Below, one piece after another: positions 12,402-24,052 of a DNA stretch of 64,000 nucleotides (the first letter of the stretch is position 1; every line of letters starts with the position of its first letter). The notes under the pieces are model-generated. The model did no database searches. It was not told the DNA's origin and worked only from the letters and a program-made list of their open reading frames with translations. This DNA is from Linnemannia hyalina. Taxonomy: Eukaryota; Mortierellomycota; Mortierellomycetes; Mortierellales; Mortierellaceae. The stretch lies in the NCBI GenBank assembly GCA_019671135.1, contig JAHRHY010000004.1, positions 1,674,001 through 1,738,000 on the forward strand, read 5' to 3'. A program made the translations under genes and the position numbers.

Positions 12402-12897
12402 TAGTGATCGCGCAAACTACCGCCGTAGTGGGCTTGGTCTTCCTTTGTCCGTCGCCATGCCATGAGATGCACAAAGGATAAATGGGCGTCAGTAACTGAA
12501 CAAACGTGTCTATTATTCATCATTCATCACCAATGCACACACTGATGTGGCAGAAGAAGAGCCCATACCATGGTTCTCCTTGCCCCAGTAGTAAACGCCG
12601 TAGGCAAGACCGAAGGGGACGATGATGTAAAAGGCCAGACCTAACGCATGGCGGGAAGACCCTCACGAAGGACGCTTGCGAAGGTGCGTTGTTCAACGAC
12701 GAGAGTTCGTAGGTAACGATTCTTCGTTGTACCGAGGCACCAAGGTGTCCCCACCATCCTATTCATTTGCCTGCATATTTTCCGCGGTTGAGATAAAAGA
12801 CCGTTGGTCAGTTGGCTTGTCGATATGCATTCGCTGTGCGTTTGATGCTCCCTTATAGAGTGGCAACAAAATGCTGAAGAGTTTGCGTAGTACCCAT
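12402..12897 (-). CDS. QCR8: cytochrome b-c1 complex subunit 8 (Qcr8), frame-disrupted
   Basis: Small subunit of respiratory complex III in the inner mitochondrial membrane. On the minus strand a tiny first exon (ATGG, 12897-12894) splices to 12758 and gives MGWWGHLGASVQRRIVTYEL, very close to the yeast Qcr8 start. The frame then jumps near 12700: the next conserved block, VEQRTFASVLREGLPAMR, is in another frame. It jumps again at 12643-12648, where a stop directly abuts GLAFYIIVPFGLAYGVYYWG, the membrane segment. The remaining exons end with TKEDQAHYGGSLRDH. About four residues expected between the last two blocks are missing, as if an exon end and most of an intron were lost. It is therefore a pseudogene, a duplicate in decay, or a locally wrong consensus. 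It diverges from the succinyl-CoA ligase gene, which is damaged in the same way. Confidence 0.7.
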
Positions 12898-13147
12898 GAT
12901 AGTGTTCGTGTCTTTGTGTGCTTGTGAAGTGTTGAGTGAAGAGGAAGGAGTTTTTGACGGTGCGCACATGCCACCTTCACATACGTTTGCTGATTGTACA
13001 TGGCTGTCTGTGGGCTTGGTTTCCTTGCACTGGTCAGCATGCTCTTTCACCTCTTTTTTTTCCCCCTTTTTTTTTGTATCTTTCCAACAATCTTCACTCT
13101 CACCTCTATACTTCATATTCACATACCCTCCCTCACAAATCTCAACC
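12898..13147. promoter_or_regulatory. bidirectional promoter between QCR8 and the succinyl-CoA ligase gene
   Basis: About 250 bp separating two divergent mitochondrial genes, with a long T/C-rich tract on the plus strand (13040-13140) leading into the ATG at 13148. Its compactness suggests shared control of a respiratory-chain and a TCA-cycle gene. No specific binding site was identified. Confidence 0.5.
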
Positions 13148-15748
13148 ATGCTCCGCGCTCGCAGATCCGCTTCCGTTGGTGCCAGGGCCGTGGTAAGCAA
13201 GACAAGACAACGAGGGAAAAATCAGGACGATATCAAGCATACACAAGGCGCCAGGATCTACTTCCGGTTGTATACTCACAGGAGGGTACCATTCAAGATT
13301 CACCATTGTTGCACAACGTTAAGGAGCAGCATGGGGGATGTTGATTGTTCGTCTGAGTTGGACGGCAGAGTGGCCACAACATCAATCAAACAGAGAGGGG
13401 TATGGGCGAGCTCAAGGACACCAATTTCAAAGGAAACAACATGAGCATGAAAAACCGCCGATCGGTTCTTCTTGTTTAAGGGAGGAATTGAGGAAAGAGG
13501 GGAGGTGAACGACCACTCATCACCACGCAGTTGACATAGGCGTGTATCGGCAGTCCAACGAAGAATGAGAAAAAAGAACGAGAAAAAAGAAAGAGGACAG
13601 TAAGAAAGGCATAAAAAAAAGTATCATGTCTGTGGTTCACCATCTGATCGGCCCTTGTTATTATTTCGCGATTGCGGTGTATGTGCATGAGGGTTGTTGC
13701 TTGGTGCGTGTCTGGGTCTGTGAGAGGTGTCGTTTTTTTTGTGTTCGTGTTGTTGAACTTATTATCTCTCTCTTGACACGTCATGCCTCTCCCTTCTTTC
13801 AACGGTGATAGATCCCTCATGAACATTGCCGGCCAGCAGCAGAAGCGATTCCTCTCGATCCACGAGTACCTGCTGATGGAGCTCCTCCAGAAGAACGGCG
13901 TCAAGACACACCTCGTGAAGGCGTCGCCAAGACTGGCAAGGAAGCATATACCGTCGCTAAGAACATCGGTAAGACCCTTCATCATGCTTGATGTCGTCGT
14001 TGTCTTTCTCTCTGTTTTTTACGTCTCATTATGCACTTGTATTTTCACCGTTTTGCCTATCCGACCCATGAGCGCTGCGCGTATATCGATTATCGAATTG
14101 GAACGACCTTTCGAGCGTGGACATAATCCATTGACAGGTGGTTTAACGACAGGGGGGAGGATGACTTAAAGCACCTTGAATACCGGGACATATCGCCAGT
14201 GATCCTTTGTTAGAAGATTATTAGAGGGGTGCTCTTATTCGCACAGTTAGAATTGTTGAACAGGAGGAGAGACATATATGTGATCCCAGATCGGATACTG
14301 CACAATTGGACTGAGTGTGGATGTTGAGTGCACTGACAACAGGACAGATCAAAACAGAAGATGACATGCCGACATCTGCTCTGTACTTTTTTCGATGGTA
14401 AAGAAACGGAGGATATGGTTATCAAGGCGCAGGTCCTTGCTGGCGGTCGTGGCAAGGGTACCTTTGACTCTGGCTGGAAAGGTGGCGTTCGCACCATTTT
14501 CTCGTAAGTGGCCCTTTTTACCGGTGCGAACGGCTTGTCAATTGATCACGAGGGAACCTTTTTATGGCATGCTGTGGAAATGCAAAAACTATCCCCTTTG
14601 TTCTATCCTTCTTCACGACTACGATGACAAAAAATGTTAGTCCTCATGAGGCTCAGATGTTTGCTGAAAAGGCGCTGGGTCACAAGTTAGTGACCAAGCA
14701 GATGGGAGCCGCTGGAAAGGTTTGCAACTCGGTCTACATCTGCGAACGTCAATATGTCCGTCGCGATACTACTTTGCTATCCTCATGGACCGCAAGTCCC
14801 AAGGACCCGTCATGGTCGCCTCATCCCAGGGAGGTGTGGATATCGAGTCAGTAGCAACTGAGAACCCCGAGGCGATCTTGCAGCTTCCAATTGACATCAA
14901 CAAGGGTGCTGACCGTGCTGCCGTCAAGGACTTGGCAAAGCGTATGGGATTCACGCCAAAGTGTGTCGATCAGGCAACGGATAAAATGATCAAGCTGTAC
15001 GAGCTCTTTATGGAGCAGGATGCCACTATGGTCGAGATCAACCCTATGACTGAATCTGCTAACCACAAAGGTAACCGTTGCTACTTGGGACTTTCCGAGT
15101 GCTTACTGAAAAGAGAGAACAAAGAAACTGATGCATAACTATCGTTCTTTCACAATAGTAATTAGCATGGATGCAAAAATCAACTTTGACGACAATGCCG
15201 AGTTCCGTCAGCACGAGGTCTACGGTCTTCGAGATATCACACAAGAGGATCCTCGTGAAGTAGCGGCGGCAAAGTGCAACCTGAACTACATTGGTCTCGA
15301 CGGATCGATCGGTTGCCTTGTCAACGGTGCCGGATTAGCCATGTCGACGATGGACATCATCAAGCTGCACGGCGGAGAGCCCGCCAACTTTTTGGATGTC
15401 GGAGGCGGAGCTACGGCAGAGCAGGTCACGGAGGCCTTTAAAATCATCTCGTCGGATCCACGCGTCACGACAATCTTTACAAACATCTTTGGAGGCATCA
15501 TGTCGTGCAGGGTCATTGCCCAGGGCATCATTGCCGCCGCATCGACTTTGAAGCTCCAGATTCCCCTTGTGGTGCGTTTGCAAGGGACAGAGGTGGATGA
15601 CGCCAAGAAGTTGGTCGCAGAGTTTGGACTTCGTATCATCACGTCGAATGATCTAGACGATGCGGCCAGCAAGTCTGTCAAGCTGAATAAGATGGTCAAC
15701 ATGACACGAGCGGCCAAGATTAACGTCAGCTTTGAGCTTCTTGTTTAA
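13148..15748 (+). CDS. LSC2: succinate-CoA ligase beta subunit, mitochondrial, frame-disrupted
   Basis: TCA-cycle enzyme, ATP-grasp fold; converts succinyl-CoA to succinate with nucleotide triphosphate formation. Exon 1 (13148-13192) encodes a basic presequence. Exon 2 (to 13968) carries KRFLSIHEY, then exons 14404-14503 ([16 protein letters not shown]), 14641-15070 and 15159-15748. The last contains [39 protein letters not shown] and [10 protein letters not shown], the beta-subunit signatures. Two indels break the frame. About 13905-13911, an extra CA in a CA repeat precedes the conserved [13 protein letters not shown]. At about 14764-14766 one base is missing between YVRR and [14 protein letters not shown]. 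The phase between exon 1 and the natural acceptor at 13811 also fails, although an acceptor at 13836 would work. Intron 1 (~640 bp) is unusually long. Either a decaying copy or local sequence errors. Confidence 0.85.
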
Positions 15749-18700
15749 TTGTACATCTTTTTTTTATGACATGGCTGCTACAGAAAAGAGGATGTAAATA
15801 CAGTAATGAGGAGCTAGAGCAGCGAAGCAAATACAAGAAACAAAGTATACCATTGCGCTCGTGTACAAAACATATCGTCGTCATAGATCCCGGCGGCCCA
15901 GCATTCATCCGCTCCATCTGGTTTAATGTTTGTGTGTGTTGCCGTCCGCTCTTGTTGTATTTTACCCTTGTTGTCTGAACTGTGTCAAGCTGGACAGTCT
16001 ACCCCCCCCCCCCCTCTCCTGATCGAGCACCATGCCCTGTGTGCCGGATCTCACGTTTTGTTTTTTCTGTGTATGAAGTCGACCCTAATTTCTCCTTGTC
16101 CTTGGATCAAAGATGCGGGCAAATAATTTCGGATTTCTTCCCCTTTTTTATTCACACTCTCTGTGGTCCTATTTTACATGACTTCCTGAGAAGAAGGGGG
16201 ACGGTATGTCGATCGTTCTTTTCCTCCACACCCCCCATAAAAAAAACTGAAGCGTGGTGAATTTAAGGAGGGCTGATCTAATGGTGGATCTTTTTTTCCC
16301 GAAGGAGATTGAGATGCGCGTCAAAGATAGAAATGAAGACGAGAAGTGGCGAAGGGCGAACGAAAGGAACAAAAGGGTGAGGAATCGCTGTAATTGGTTC
16401 AAACCGGTACCCACTTTGCGCCGAAACATTAACGCGCGTTTGAACTTAGCATACGGTATCAATACCGGTCAAACCCCATAAGGTCCTCATTAACATCCGA
16501 ACAGGCCTCCATTGGAATCACCATGTTGGGGGGATTGGCTGGTGGTGGAGGAGGACAAAGCGAAGGAATGGCGGCTGTTCCTTTCACCCAAGCTCAACAA
16601 TTCCTCCTGGTCTCCCTGTCAAAGTAGAAAGGCGGCCAGGCAGTCATCAGTTGCATTCCCCGCGCTTGGACATGTAAACAGCAAAACATTTGTCAAAAGG
16701 TATTTGTGGGAACTAAGTAATCGCGGCCAATTTGTGTTTGTTTGTTTGTATTTTTCATGGTGCGTGCTCTTGTTTGGATGCCAAAACAAAAATAACAAGT
16801 GCACAGATGTGGCCGACCACCCTTTTTCTCAGGCGAATGGCGCTTGTCACTCTGGAAAGACTAGGCCTTTAGCTTGAAAGGTAATGCTGCGATAGGCGGA
16901 TGTTGGAATGGAAAATGGTACCTGAAAAGAACGACAGCAAAGTTCATAGATCTGACTGAGCGTGTCGGGACTCGTTGTAGTTGTCCGCTGTTACATTCCC
17001 CGCGTAAAGGATGAGATATGCTGAATAATTGATGTGTATTAGCACGGCGATATAAAAGATATGTGTCTGTGAGAGTGTCTGTGTTCTTATTTGTTTTATG
17101 TGCAAGGAAGGAGGAGGGTTGAAGGTCTAAGATAGAAAAACTTTTGGGTGAAGCGGCAGGAATAGGCAGCAATCGTCGGACCCTCTTCTCTTGGGCGTAT
17201 TCCCCTTTAACATTTGCCACGTTTGAGTGGAGTTCCTTTCCCTTTGTTCGGACTTACTTCCAAGGGCTAAAAATCTCAAGGTAGAGTGGTTTTGAGTATG
17301 AGGAGCCATGGCGACATCGTAATAGAAGGAACAAGAGTGGCCCTGGTCCCTTCACCTCCAGTAATTGACATAAATGGTGTTTTTGTCCACCTTTTCCTTT
17401 CGGTTTTAATATCGGACTCGAATTACAGACATGGAATCCAATCACGCGATCATTGTCGGAGACCTTACAAAGGTGTAACCAAGAAAAGGACGGGGTAATC
17501 AATGAGCAGCAAGAAAAGGGGCGAAGCGAGTGTTGAAAGAACAGGGGTCCAAGAAAAGTAGATACCCTTGGGATGGTGTGGTTGAAAATGAGATTGAAGT
17601 AAAGGCTCAAAGGTTTATTTTCGACCCTCTCCTTCGGAATACGAAATACGGGGAGTCTTTTTTCCCTTTTTTCTCCTTATGGCAACCCTGGCAACGCGGG
17701 GGAAGGAGATTCAAGTGAGAGGAAGAAAAGGGAAGGAGGGTGAGGGAATATGGTAGAAAGTGGGGGAAAATGAGGAACGAACAAAGAGGTACGTGTCTAA
17801 TCTAGAGTTGCCATGCATGAGAGGGATATGATATGATGCAGTAGAAGAGGAATGGGTATCTTGCCTTGCCTCAATACTCTGCGAATAGTTTCGCTCTCTG
17901 GGTTTTCCCCCGTGTTTTTTCTATTTTCTTTTCAGTCAGGGCCAGGGTCAGGCCGATTGGTTGGTTGTATACCATGCCAGAGAAGAGCAGGTGCAGGGAG
18001 GGAAGAGAAGGGAAGGAAGTATGAGTCGGAATCGGAAAAGTGGGGAAACCGCTACATTAAAGGCAATTGTTGAGTTATCAACTTCACTAACTCTTCTTAG
18101 GGATATCCTTCTTGCGTAGCATTACGTCCAGGTTTTCCATACTCCGGTCGCCTTTCTTTCAACTGGGAGTTGGATTTTGTGTGCCTGAAAGAACGCAAAG
18201 AGGGATATGCACTTGAAAAAAAGTGGTGGATCAGATCGATTCCCCAGGCACAGCTCTTTTTTTTATCAGTTATGAAATTTGGTGGCGCCCATTGATCGTC
18301 GTTGTTGATTGTTTGATTTTGGTGCATTGTTCATATCAGCTGCCTCTCTGCATTCACATCCTGGTGTTCCTTTGTTTGTTGTGTGCTTCTCTTTTTTTTT
18401 ATTTATCAACTGTCCATGCAAGGCCACGAGCGAAGGTGAAGAGGGCCATAGAGCAGTTCCTCTGCCACACCATTCACTGGCTTGTACGGCCCTCATGAAC
18501 GATTAACGTTTTGTGCTTATGAACAGCGCCAAAAAAAAGTGGATCTTCCCCGCTTTTTTATTTTCATGAACAGAGACTGCGTGTGTGAGTGTGCAATGTG
18601 GGGAATCGAAATCGTGATAAATAGGGTCACATACCGATTGAATCGAACAATCTCATCGACTATTTAAATAGGGTCACACAGTTCTCTGTCACTATCCGTG

Positions 18701-19774
18701 GAAAGACTGAGTCAAAAAAAGAGGCAATCGAGGGTGGGCAGATGTATAGTCCATCTGCGGGCTGCAAGTGCAGTGCAAGACCGACGAGCACCCCCTCGTC
18801 TTTCCCCCTCCCTTTACGAAACATTTGGATGCAGAAGATGTGTCCCTCGTTTTATATTTGAACCCTCAGACATGAGCATCGTGTGGTAGAAGTGAAGAGA
18901 TACTTGATAACGAGCAGTAGCCGTGTTGAAAGTTGCGGCAACAGAGAAGCGGCAATGGTTTCTAGATAAACTACATCGTTAACTTTTAGGTAAAGGAAAC
19001 TAATAATAATGCAACAATGACACAAAGGAACCGTGTAAACAAACAATCAAAGAAGAACAGGGATCGATTCGAACGTCAGCAGCAACTGCCAAGCAAACAA
19101 GCAACTGCCCGTGTTTTCATATACAATGGTTGTTTGTTTTCAATGGGATGTGTTACTCAGTTGAGCAAGTAAACAGACAAAGACTGCCAACCTTCCACAG
19201 TCATTTCTAATGAAAGGTAAAGAATAGCCACAACCTTACTTTCATATTGCTTGCCGTTTCCTCGCTTTCCTTTCCTTTTTTTCCTTCTTTGTACTCCCTC
19301 TCGCTCACACTTCGTCGCAACCCAATCCGACGCATGCAATTCCTCCGTCAATAGTTTGAATGACCACTCAACCATCCACTGGCCTATCCTGGCCTGTCCT
19401 TTTCAATACTCAACATAAAAAGGAAACTTTAGCCGTGGGCCAACAGCAACATGTTGCGAATGGGGATGATTCCTTGTATAAATACTCTGGCTCGACTCTT
19501 CTTTTTTTCCTTCTACTTCTTCCTTGTCAATCACAACCATTCTTCCCTCTCATCCTCACCCTCACTTCATCTTCATCCTCTCCTCTCCTCTCTCCTTCCT
19601 CTTCTCTGACAAACAAATTCTCCTTTGATCCGATCTATTATACCTCTGGTGGTTTCAATCATATAAACCCCAATCCTACCCTCAGATCGATCTTCCTTCC
19701 TCTTCCTTCTCTCCACACTCCTCTCTCCCTCTTCACACTCCTCCTCTCTCTCCTCAACGTAATCACATACAATA
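15749..19774. other. 4-kb region without recognisable genes
   Basis: Open frames are short and none resembles a protein family I know. Base composition shifts every few hundred bp between C/T-rich and G/A-rich strands. A 12-base C run lies near 16003-16014. From about 19490 the plus strand becomes C/T-rich, marking the leader of the transporter gene at 19775. I see no tRNA. Confidence 0.5.
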
Positions 19775-20382
19775 ATGGGTGGAATTCTCGATAACGTTAT
19801 TTTTGCCGCCTTCCTCTGCCTGATCGGAGGAGTCGCTACCTCTTCGCAGGGAGCCGTCAATGCCAAGCTCGGTCAATACTCTGGCCAGGGCTTGTCCTCC
19901 ACCATTGTCTTCTGCATTGGTACGTTGTCCCCTTACAAATGTGTCTCACTTTCGCTACCCTGGATAACCAGTTACATTTATTCAAGTGGGTCAAACAAAT
20001 GTGATGGGTACAAGTTAACTAACCCAGGAACCAACCACAAACCTTTTTTTTAACTGCAGGTGCAATCACGTCGTTGATCTACTTTTTGATCGAAGTTGAG
20101 GGTCGCCCACCAGCAGATCTGGCCTCAAGACTCCACCAGGCACCCTGGTGGACCTGGACCGGAGGAGTCATCGGTGCCCTCTTTGTCATCATCAACATCT
20201 TGACCATCCCCAAGCTCGGCGCCGGTACGACCTCGGCCATCATCGTCTGTGCCCAGCTGGTCTTCTCCTGCATCATCGACAACTTCCAGTTCTTTGGCAT
20301 CGCTTACCGCACCTACACCCTCTGGCGCGGGCTCGCCACCGTCGGTCTCATCGGCTGTGTCGCCGCCATCGCCAAGTTCTAA
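19775..20382 (+). CDS. YdcZ/DUF606-type small DMT-superfamily transporter
   Basis: Two exons (19775-19919 and 20060-20382) join in phase to 155 residues, the usual size of the YdcZ family, a half-length branch of the drug/metabolite transporter superfamily found mainly in bacteria. Seen in the sequence are five hydrophobic segments, the N-terminal GGVATSSQGAVNAKLG (the family's conserved QxxxNxxLg region), PWWTWTGGVIGALFV in the middle, and LGAGTTSAIIVCAQLVFSCIID near residues 103-124. The intron and fungal-style leader show it is a resident fungal gene even if its ancestry may be bacterial. Probably in a membrane as a homodimer; the substrate is unknown. Confidence 0.85.
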
Positions 20383-23300
20383 GAGCTCATCTAGAACTTC
20401 CCACAGTTTGCTGGATGTCTGTAGTGTAGTAACGAGAGAAGGATATCTTCAACCCACCCCTTTTGCACATATTTTTTTTATTCTTTTCATTTTCATATGG
20501 GTACAGATGTAGCTTTTCATCCATTATCTTGGATCTACATCCCATGTACACAGTTCTGTGTATGAAACAAATCATGGATACCATGGTGGCTGCATTGCAC
20601 CGGAGCAGCAGAGTTGTATTATATTTTTATCTAAGTGACCAAAAAACAATTAAAAACAAAACGAACATCCCTTTTGTATCATAACTTCATTTTTTCAGTT
20701 CTCGTTCCTTCGTTCTTCAGCTCTCTCCCCCAACTGTTGCACAAGGATCCGAGGAGTTTGTTATTTTGTTGTGGAGGAAGAAAGAGGGGAAAAAAGAACC
20801 TCAGGGAATGTGGCGAATAATACGTGGGGGAGAGAGCGGCAAGATCGAGTCGTTCAGAGATGAGAGAGCTAAAGAAAGTGAGGGGAGGTATTGTTGTTTT
20901 CTGTTCTTGAGTTCTCCATTCTGTTCGGAAGCAGTTGAACGTACGCAGACTGGTTGTCCCCTTCCTCACTGCTATGGCAAACAAAAGTAATATTCCCTGA
21001 TCTGTTCAAGCGATCTCCTGTAGCTCAAGCGTGGGTCCTTCTCGATCAATTTGCTGCCTCTATTTATTTTTGGCTTCTTCGAGCTCGCCATCTCCTTTTC
21101 CATGTGCTGCTGTGAAAATATTCAGGGTGACTGCACCAGAGCTATTCTGTTATCGTCATCATGGGCACACGAGAGCACGTCCTACACTGCATTAGGCATA
21201 GTGCATCAGGTTTCAATGGCAAACGTGAGAATAGAAAAACGACATGCATAGATTTCAGTGCTGTTGTACAGTACATACTCTATGTCCAGGTCGGGACTTT
21301 ACCTAGTGCACTGAGTGTCAAAAAAAGTCGTGATTGTCCCAGGAGATATATCTCTTGGTATAGCACCTAATGCGTCATCATATATAAAAAAGGCGGGGGC
21401 TCTGCAGATCTGAGGTTATTGTGCCTGACTCTGGAGTACTGTAATCTGATCAAAAAAAGACAAGCCACCATGCAGTCGGGCTTAAGGGTCCGGGTACTGT
21501 CTTTCCACCTCCACTTTTCGATTGATCAATCATAATTCCTTCCAGGATCTTGGGAACAGAGAAAAGCGCCACCACTAATTTCTGGTTCCCTGTCTCCGAG
21601 CAAACAAGTGAAAAAAATAAACATTGACCGAAATGTTGTGCACGAAAGAGTTGAAAGAGGGTGATAAGGAGACGCCCATAATTGTCATGCAAAAATGGGC
21701 GCAACGATGGGCGTATGCGAAATGCATGCCGAAAATGGGAAGGTGTGTGTGTATGCCCTCAAAAATGTTTTTTTTTTTTTGCGTGTGGCGTGGTGCGACT
21801 CTTTGATCGACAGTGGGCACAGAGAAATGACAGACAACACTTCGCCCTTTTTTTTTTTGCAGCAGCCTCGACGTCACTCATTCGCAAACTCAAAATTGGG
21901 CGAATTTCTTTATCTCAGAGGACGAGTTAAGTGGACGGGAAAGAAGGAAAGAGACAGACGATACAAGGAGATGAATGAGAAAGGAAAAGAGGTGTATGGA
22001 AGGTCGAAAGGGAAGGGAAAAAGAGTGGGACGTAGAAGAGCCCAGAACTGGTCGTGCTTTGAAAAATATCTTTAAGGAGAGATGGGAAACTTGCATCTTT
22101 CTTTGTATGAAGAGAAGGAGAGGATCGTTGCTCAATTGACAGTTCGGAGGAAATGTAGTGGGGTTATGGGACGGAAGGAGCGAAGGATGGATAGGTCAAT
22201 GGCTAAGAAGAATTAAAAAGAAAGGAAAGAGTACTATTCTTCATTGAAAGTGTTCTCTTGAGAAGATGCGTTGTCTTGGTAATGTGTTCAAGGGGTGAAG
22301 GATTTGTCGATGGGTGTGGCTGAAGATGTTGTGTTGTTGTTTTTGTTACTTGTGTGCGGATTGGAGGATGGACCATCTGATCCAAAGGCATTCATGCAGC
22401 CGTCCAAAATGGTGCCAGTTCTCATCTTCATCGCCGTAATAGATAAAATAAGGCTCTTGAGTGAAAGCTTCAATTGCTCCTGCTGTTGTCCTCCTCTCTC
22501 CCTCTCCTTCTTGCCATATATCCTGTGAGTGAAGTAAAGAAAAGAGGTGCTTGAAGGATGAAGTCCAGTGTCCATTCGAGGAGGGAAAGATAGAAGGGAG
22601 AAGATCACCATGGTTCAGCGCAGCTCCAACAGGCCCATCTTTTTTGCTATTGATGTTGATGAGTAAGTGTGCAAGCGTTGAAGTGCTGCGTAATGCGTGT
22701 AAGTGTGGGTGTACTTGTGTTCCTTTTCGTGTTGTCTGTTCCCTCCTGGCTGTAGCAAGTCCCTGAGACTGAAAGATATTTTGTGAAGTTCAATTGCTCG
22801 GTGCCCGGTGAGTGCGTGCAGTAAGCGTGTGAGTTTGTGAATGTGCTGTGTGAGTGTCCCCTGCTTGTGCTGCTGCTACTGCTGCTACTGCTGTGATGAC
22901 GAGAGTGCGGAGCCGAGTCAAAAATTTGAGGCAAAGTCCGAACTACGGCAAAAGAGGGGGAGACTGAGATAGTGAGGAGCCAAGCCCGAACCTCACAAGG
23001 ATAAGCCCAGGGAGAGAGATGAAAAAATAAAACATATCAGTTTGTCCTATTCATTTTTTCTTTCCTCTTTTTCCTTCTCTCTAATCGCCATTCTTCCGAC
23101 CTTCTCTTGCGCTTTGTTCACGCCCCAGATCGGCGATCAGATTCAGCCCCCCATCAGCCCCCACTTGGACTCTTCTCATCGCTCATTCCCCCTCTCCTAG
23201 CAATTTTCCATTCACCGACAGATTCACCCACTGTAAGATCCCCAGTAACCCAAGCCTCCCTTCCGCTTTGCCCACCGAAGAAGCTCTATTATTTTCAAAT

Positions 23301-24052
23301 ACTTTCCCTTGGCTCCGGCTCGAATAGATCCGCCCGCAGACTCACAACCCCCATCAACACAACCTCCACACGACATATCATTCACCTTCAAAAAAAAAGA
23401 TCAGGACCGTAAGGATGCAGATCGACCTGGAATCAGTCGACAGGATCTATTTTGCCATCCACTTTTCCCTTTAGCCTTTTTGTACAATAACCCAAGCCAT
23501 CCTTCTCCGATACCCATTCGAGAGCCGTCGTTCTATTTTTCCTTTTGATTTTGATTTTTCTCTGCGTGTGTGTAGTCTCCCCTTCGCCCAGACTTCGCCT
23601 CGAGGGTACCCCTCCTATTTTTTATGCCCACACACACATCGATGCAACGTCAGCATAAGCGCATTCCTGCGATACCTTGAAAAGAGGAGTACAATTTTTT
23701 TTTTTGGATATCTACATTCATTTTTTTGTGCTTTGGCACCCTCAATCGTTCAGCGACCATCTGCCCCTATGCCATGTTTCCATGAGGTTCTCCACGCGGA
23801 TAGCCAAAAAAGCAATTGAGATCTGTTCCAGGAGGAGGAGAGGTTCTTTTTTGTGTGTGGGCGAGGAATTGAATTTTTTAGCCCCTTTTCCTGCAGAGAA
23901 AGAAATAGGTCTAACCCAGGGCTTGTTTTCCTTTTGAACGATAGGGAGAAAAAAGCGACAAAAACAACAGCAGCGTGCAATTGAACTTCTTCCTTTTCAT
24001 CTTCACCCCACCCCTGCCCGTCCCTCCCCTCGCGCGAAGAAACGATTTAACC
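20383..24052. other. 3.7-kb gap before the zinc-finger factor gene
   Basis: No supportable gene. The weakest candidate is a minus-strand frame near 22290-22530 with a basic and then Asn/Thr-rich end, which I could not extend into a proper gene. 23040-24050 is rich in T/C and A-tracts and probably contains the promoter and 5' untranslated region of the transcription factor starting at 24053. Confidence 0.45.

Noticed and set aside
12649..12672. A ~24-bp intron that would restore the QCR8 frame (GTGAGG...TTAG)
   Set aside because: Far below the intron sizes seen here, and it would delete conserved residues EGLPAMR.
12641..12967. Single 108-residue minus-strand gene at the QCR8 locus
   Set aside because: Only its last ~17 residues are family-like; the upstream part is intron and promoter of QCR8, and the conserved N-terminus lies in another frame.
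16380..16480. Possible tRNA because of a GGTTCAAACC-like stretch
   Set aside because: No acceptor-stem pairing or anticodon arm could be built around it.
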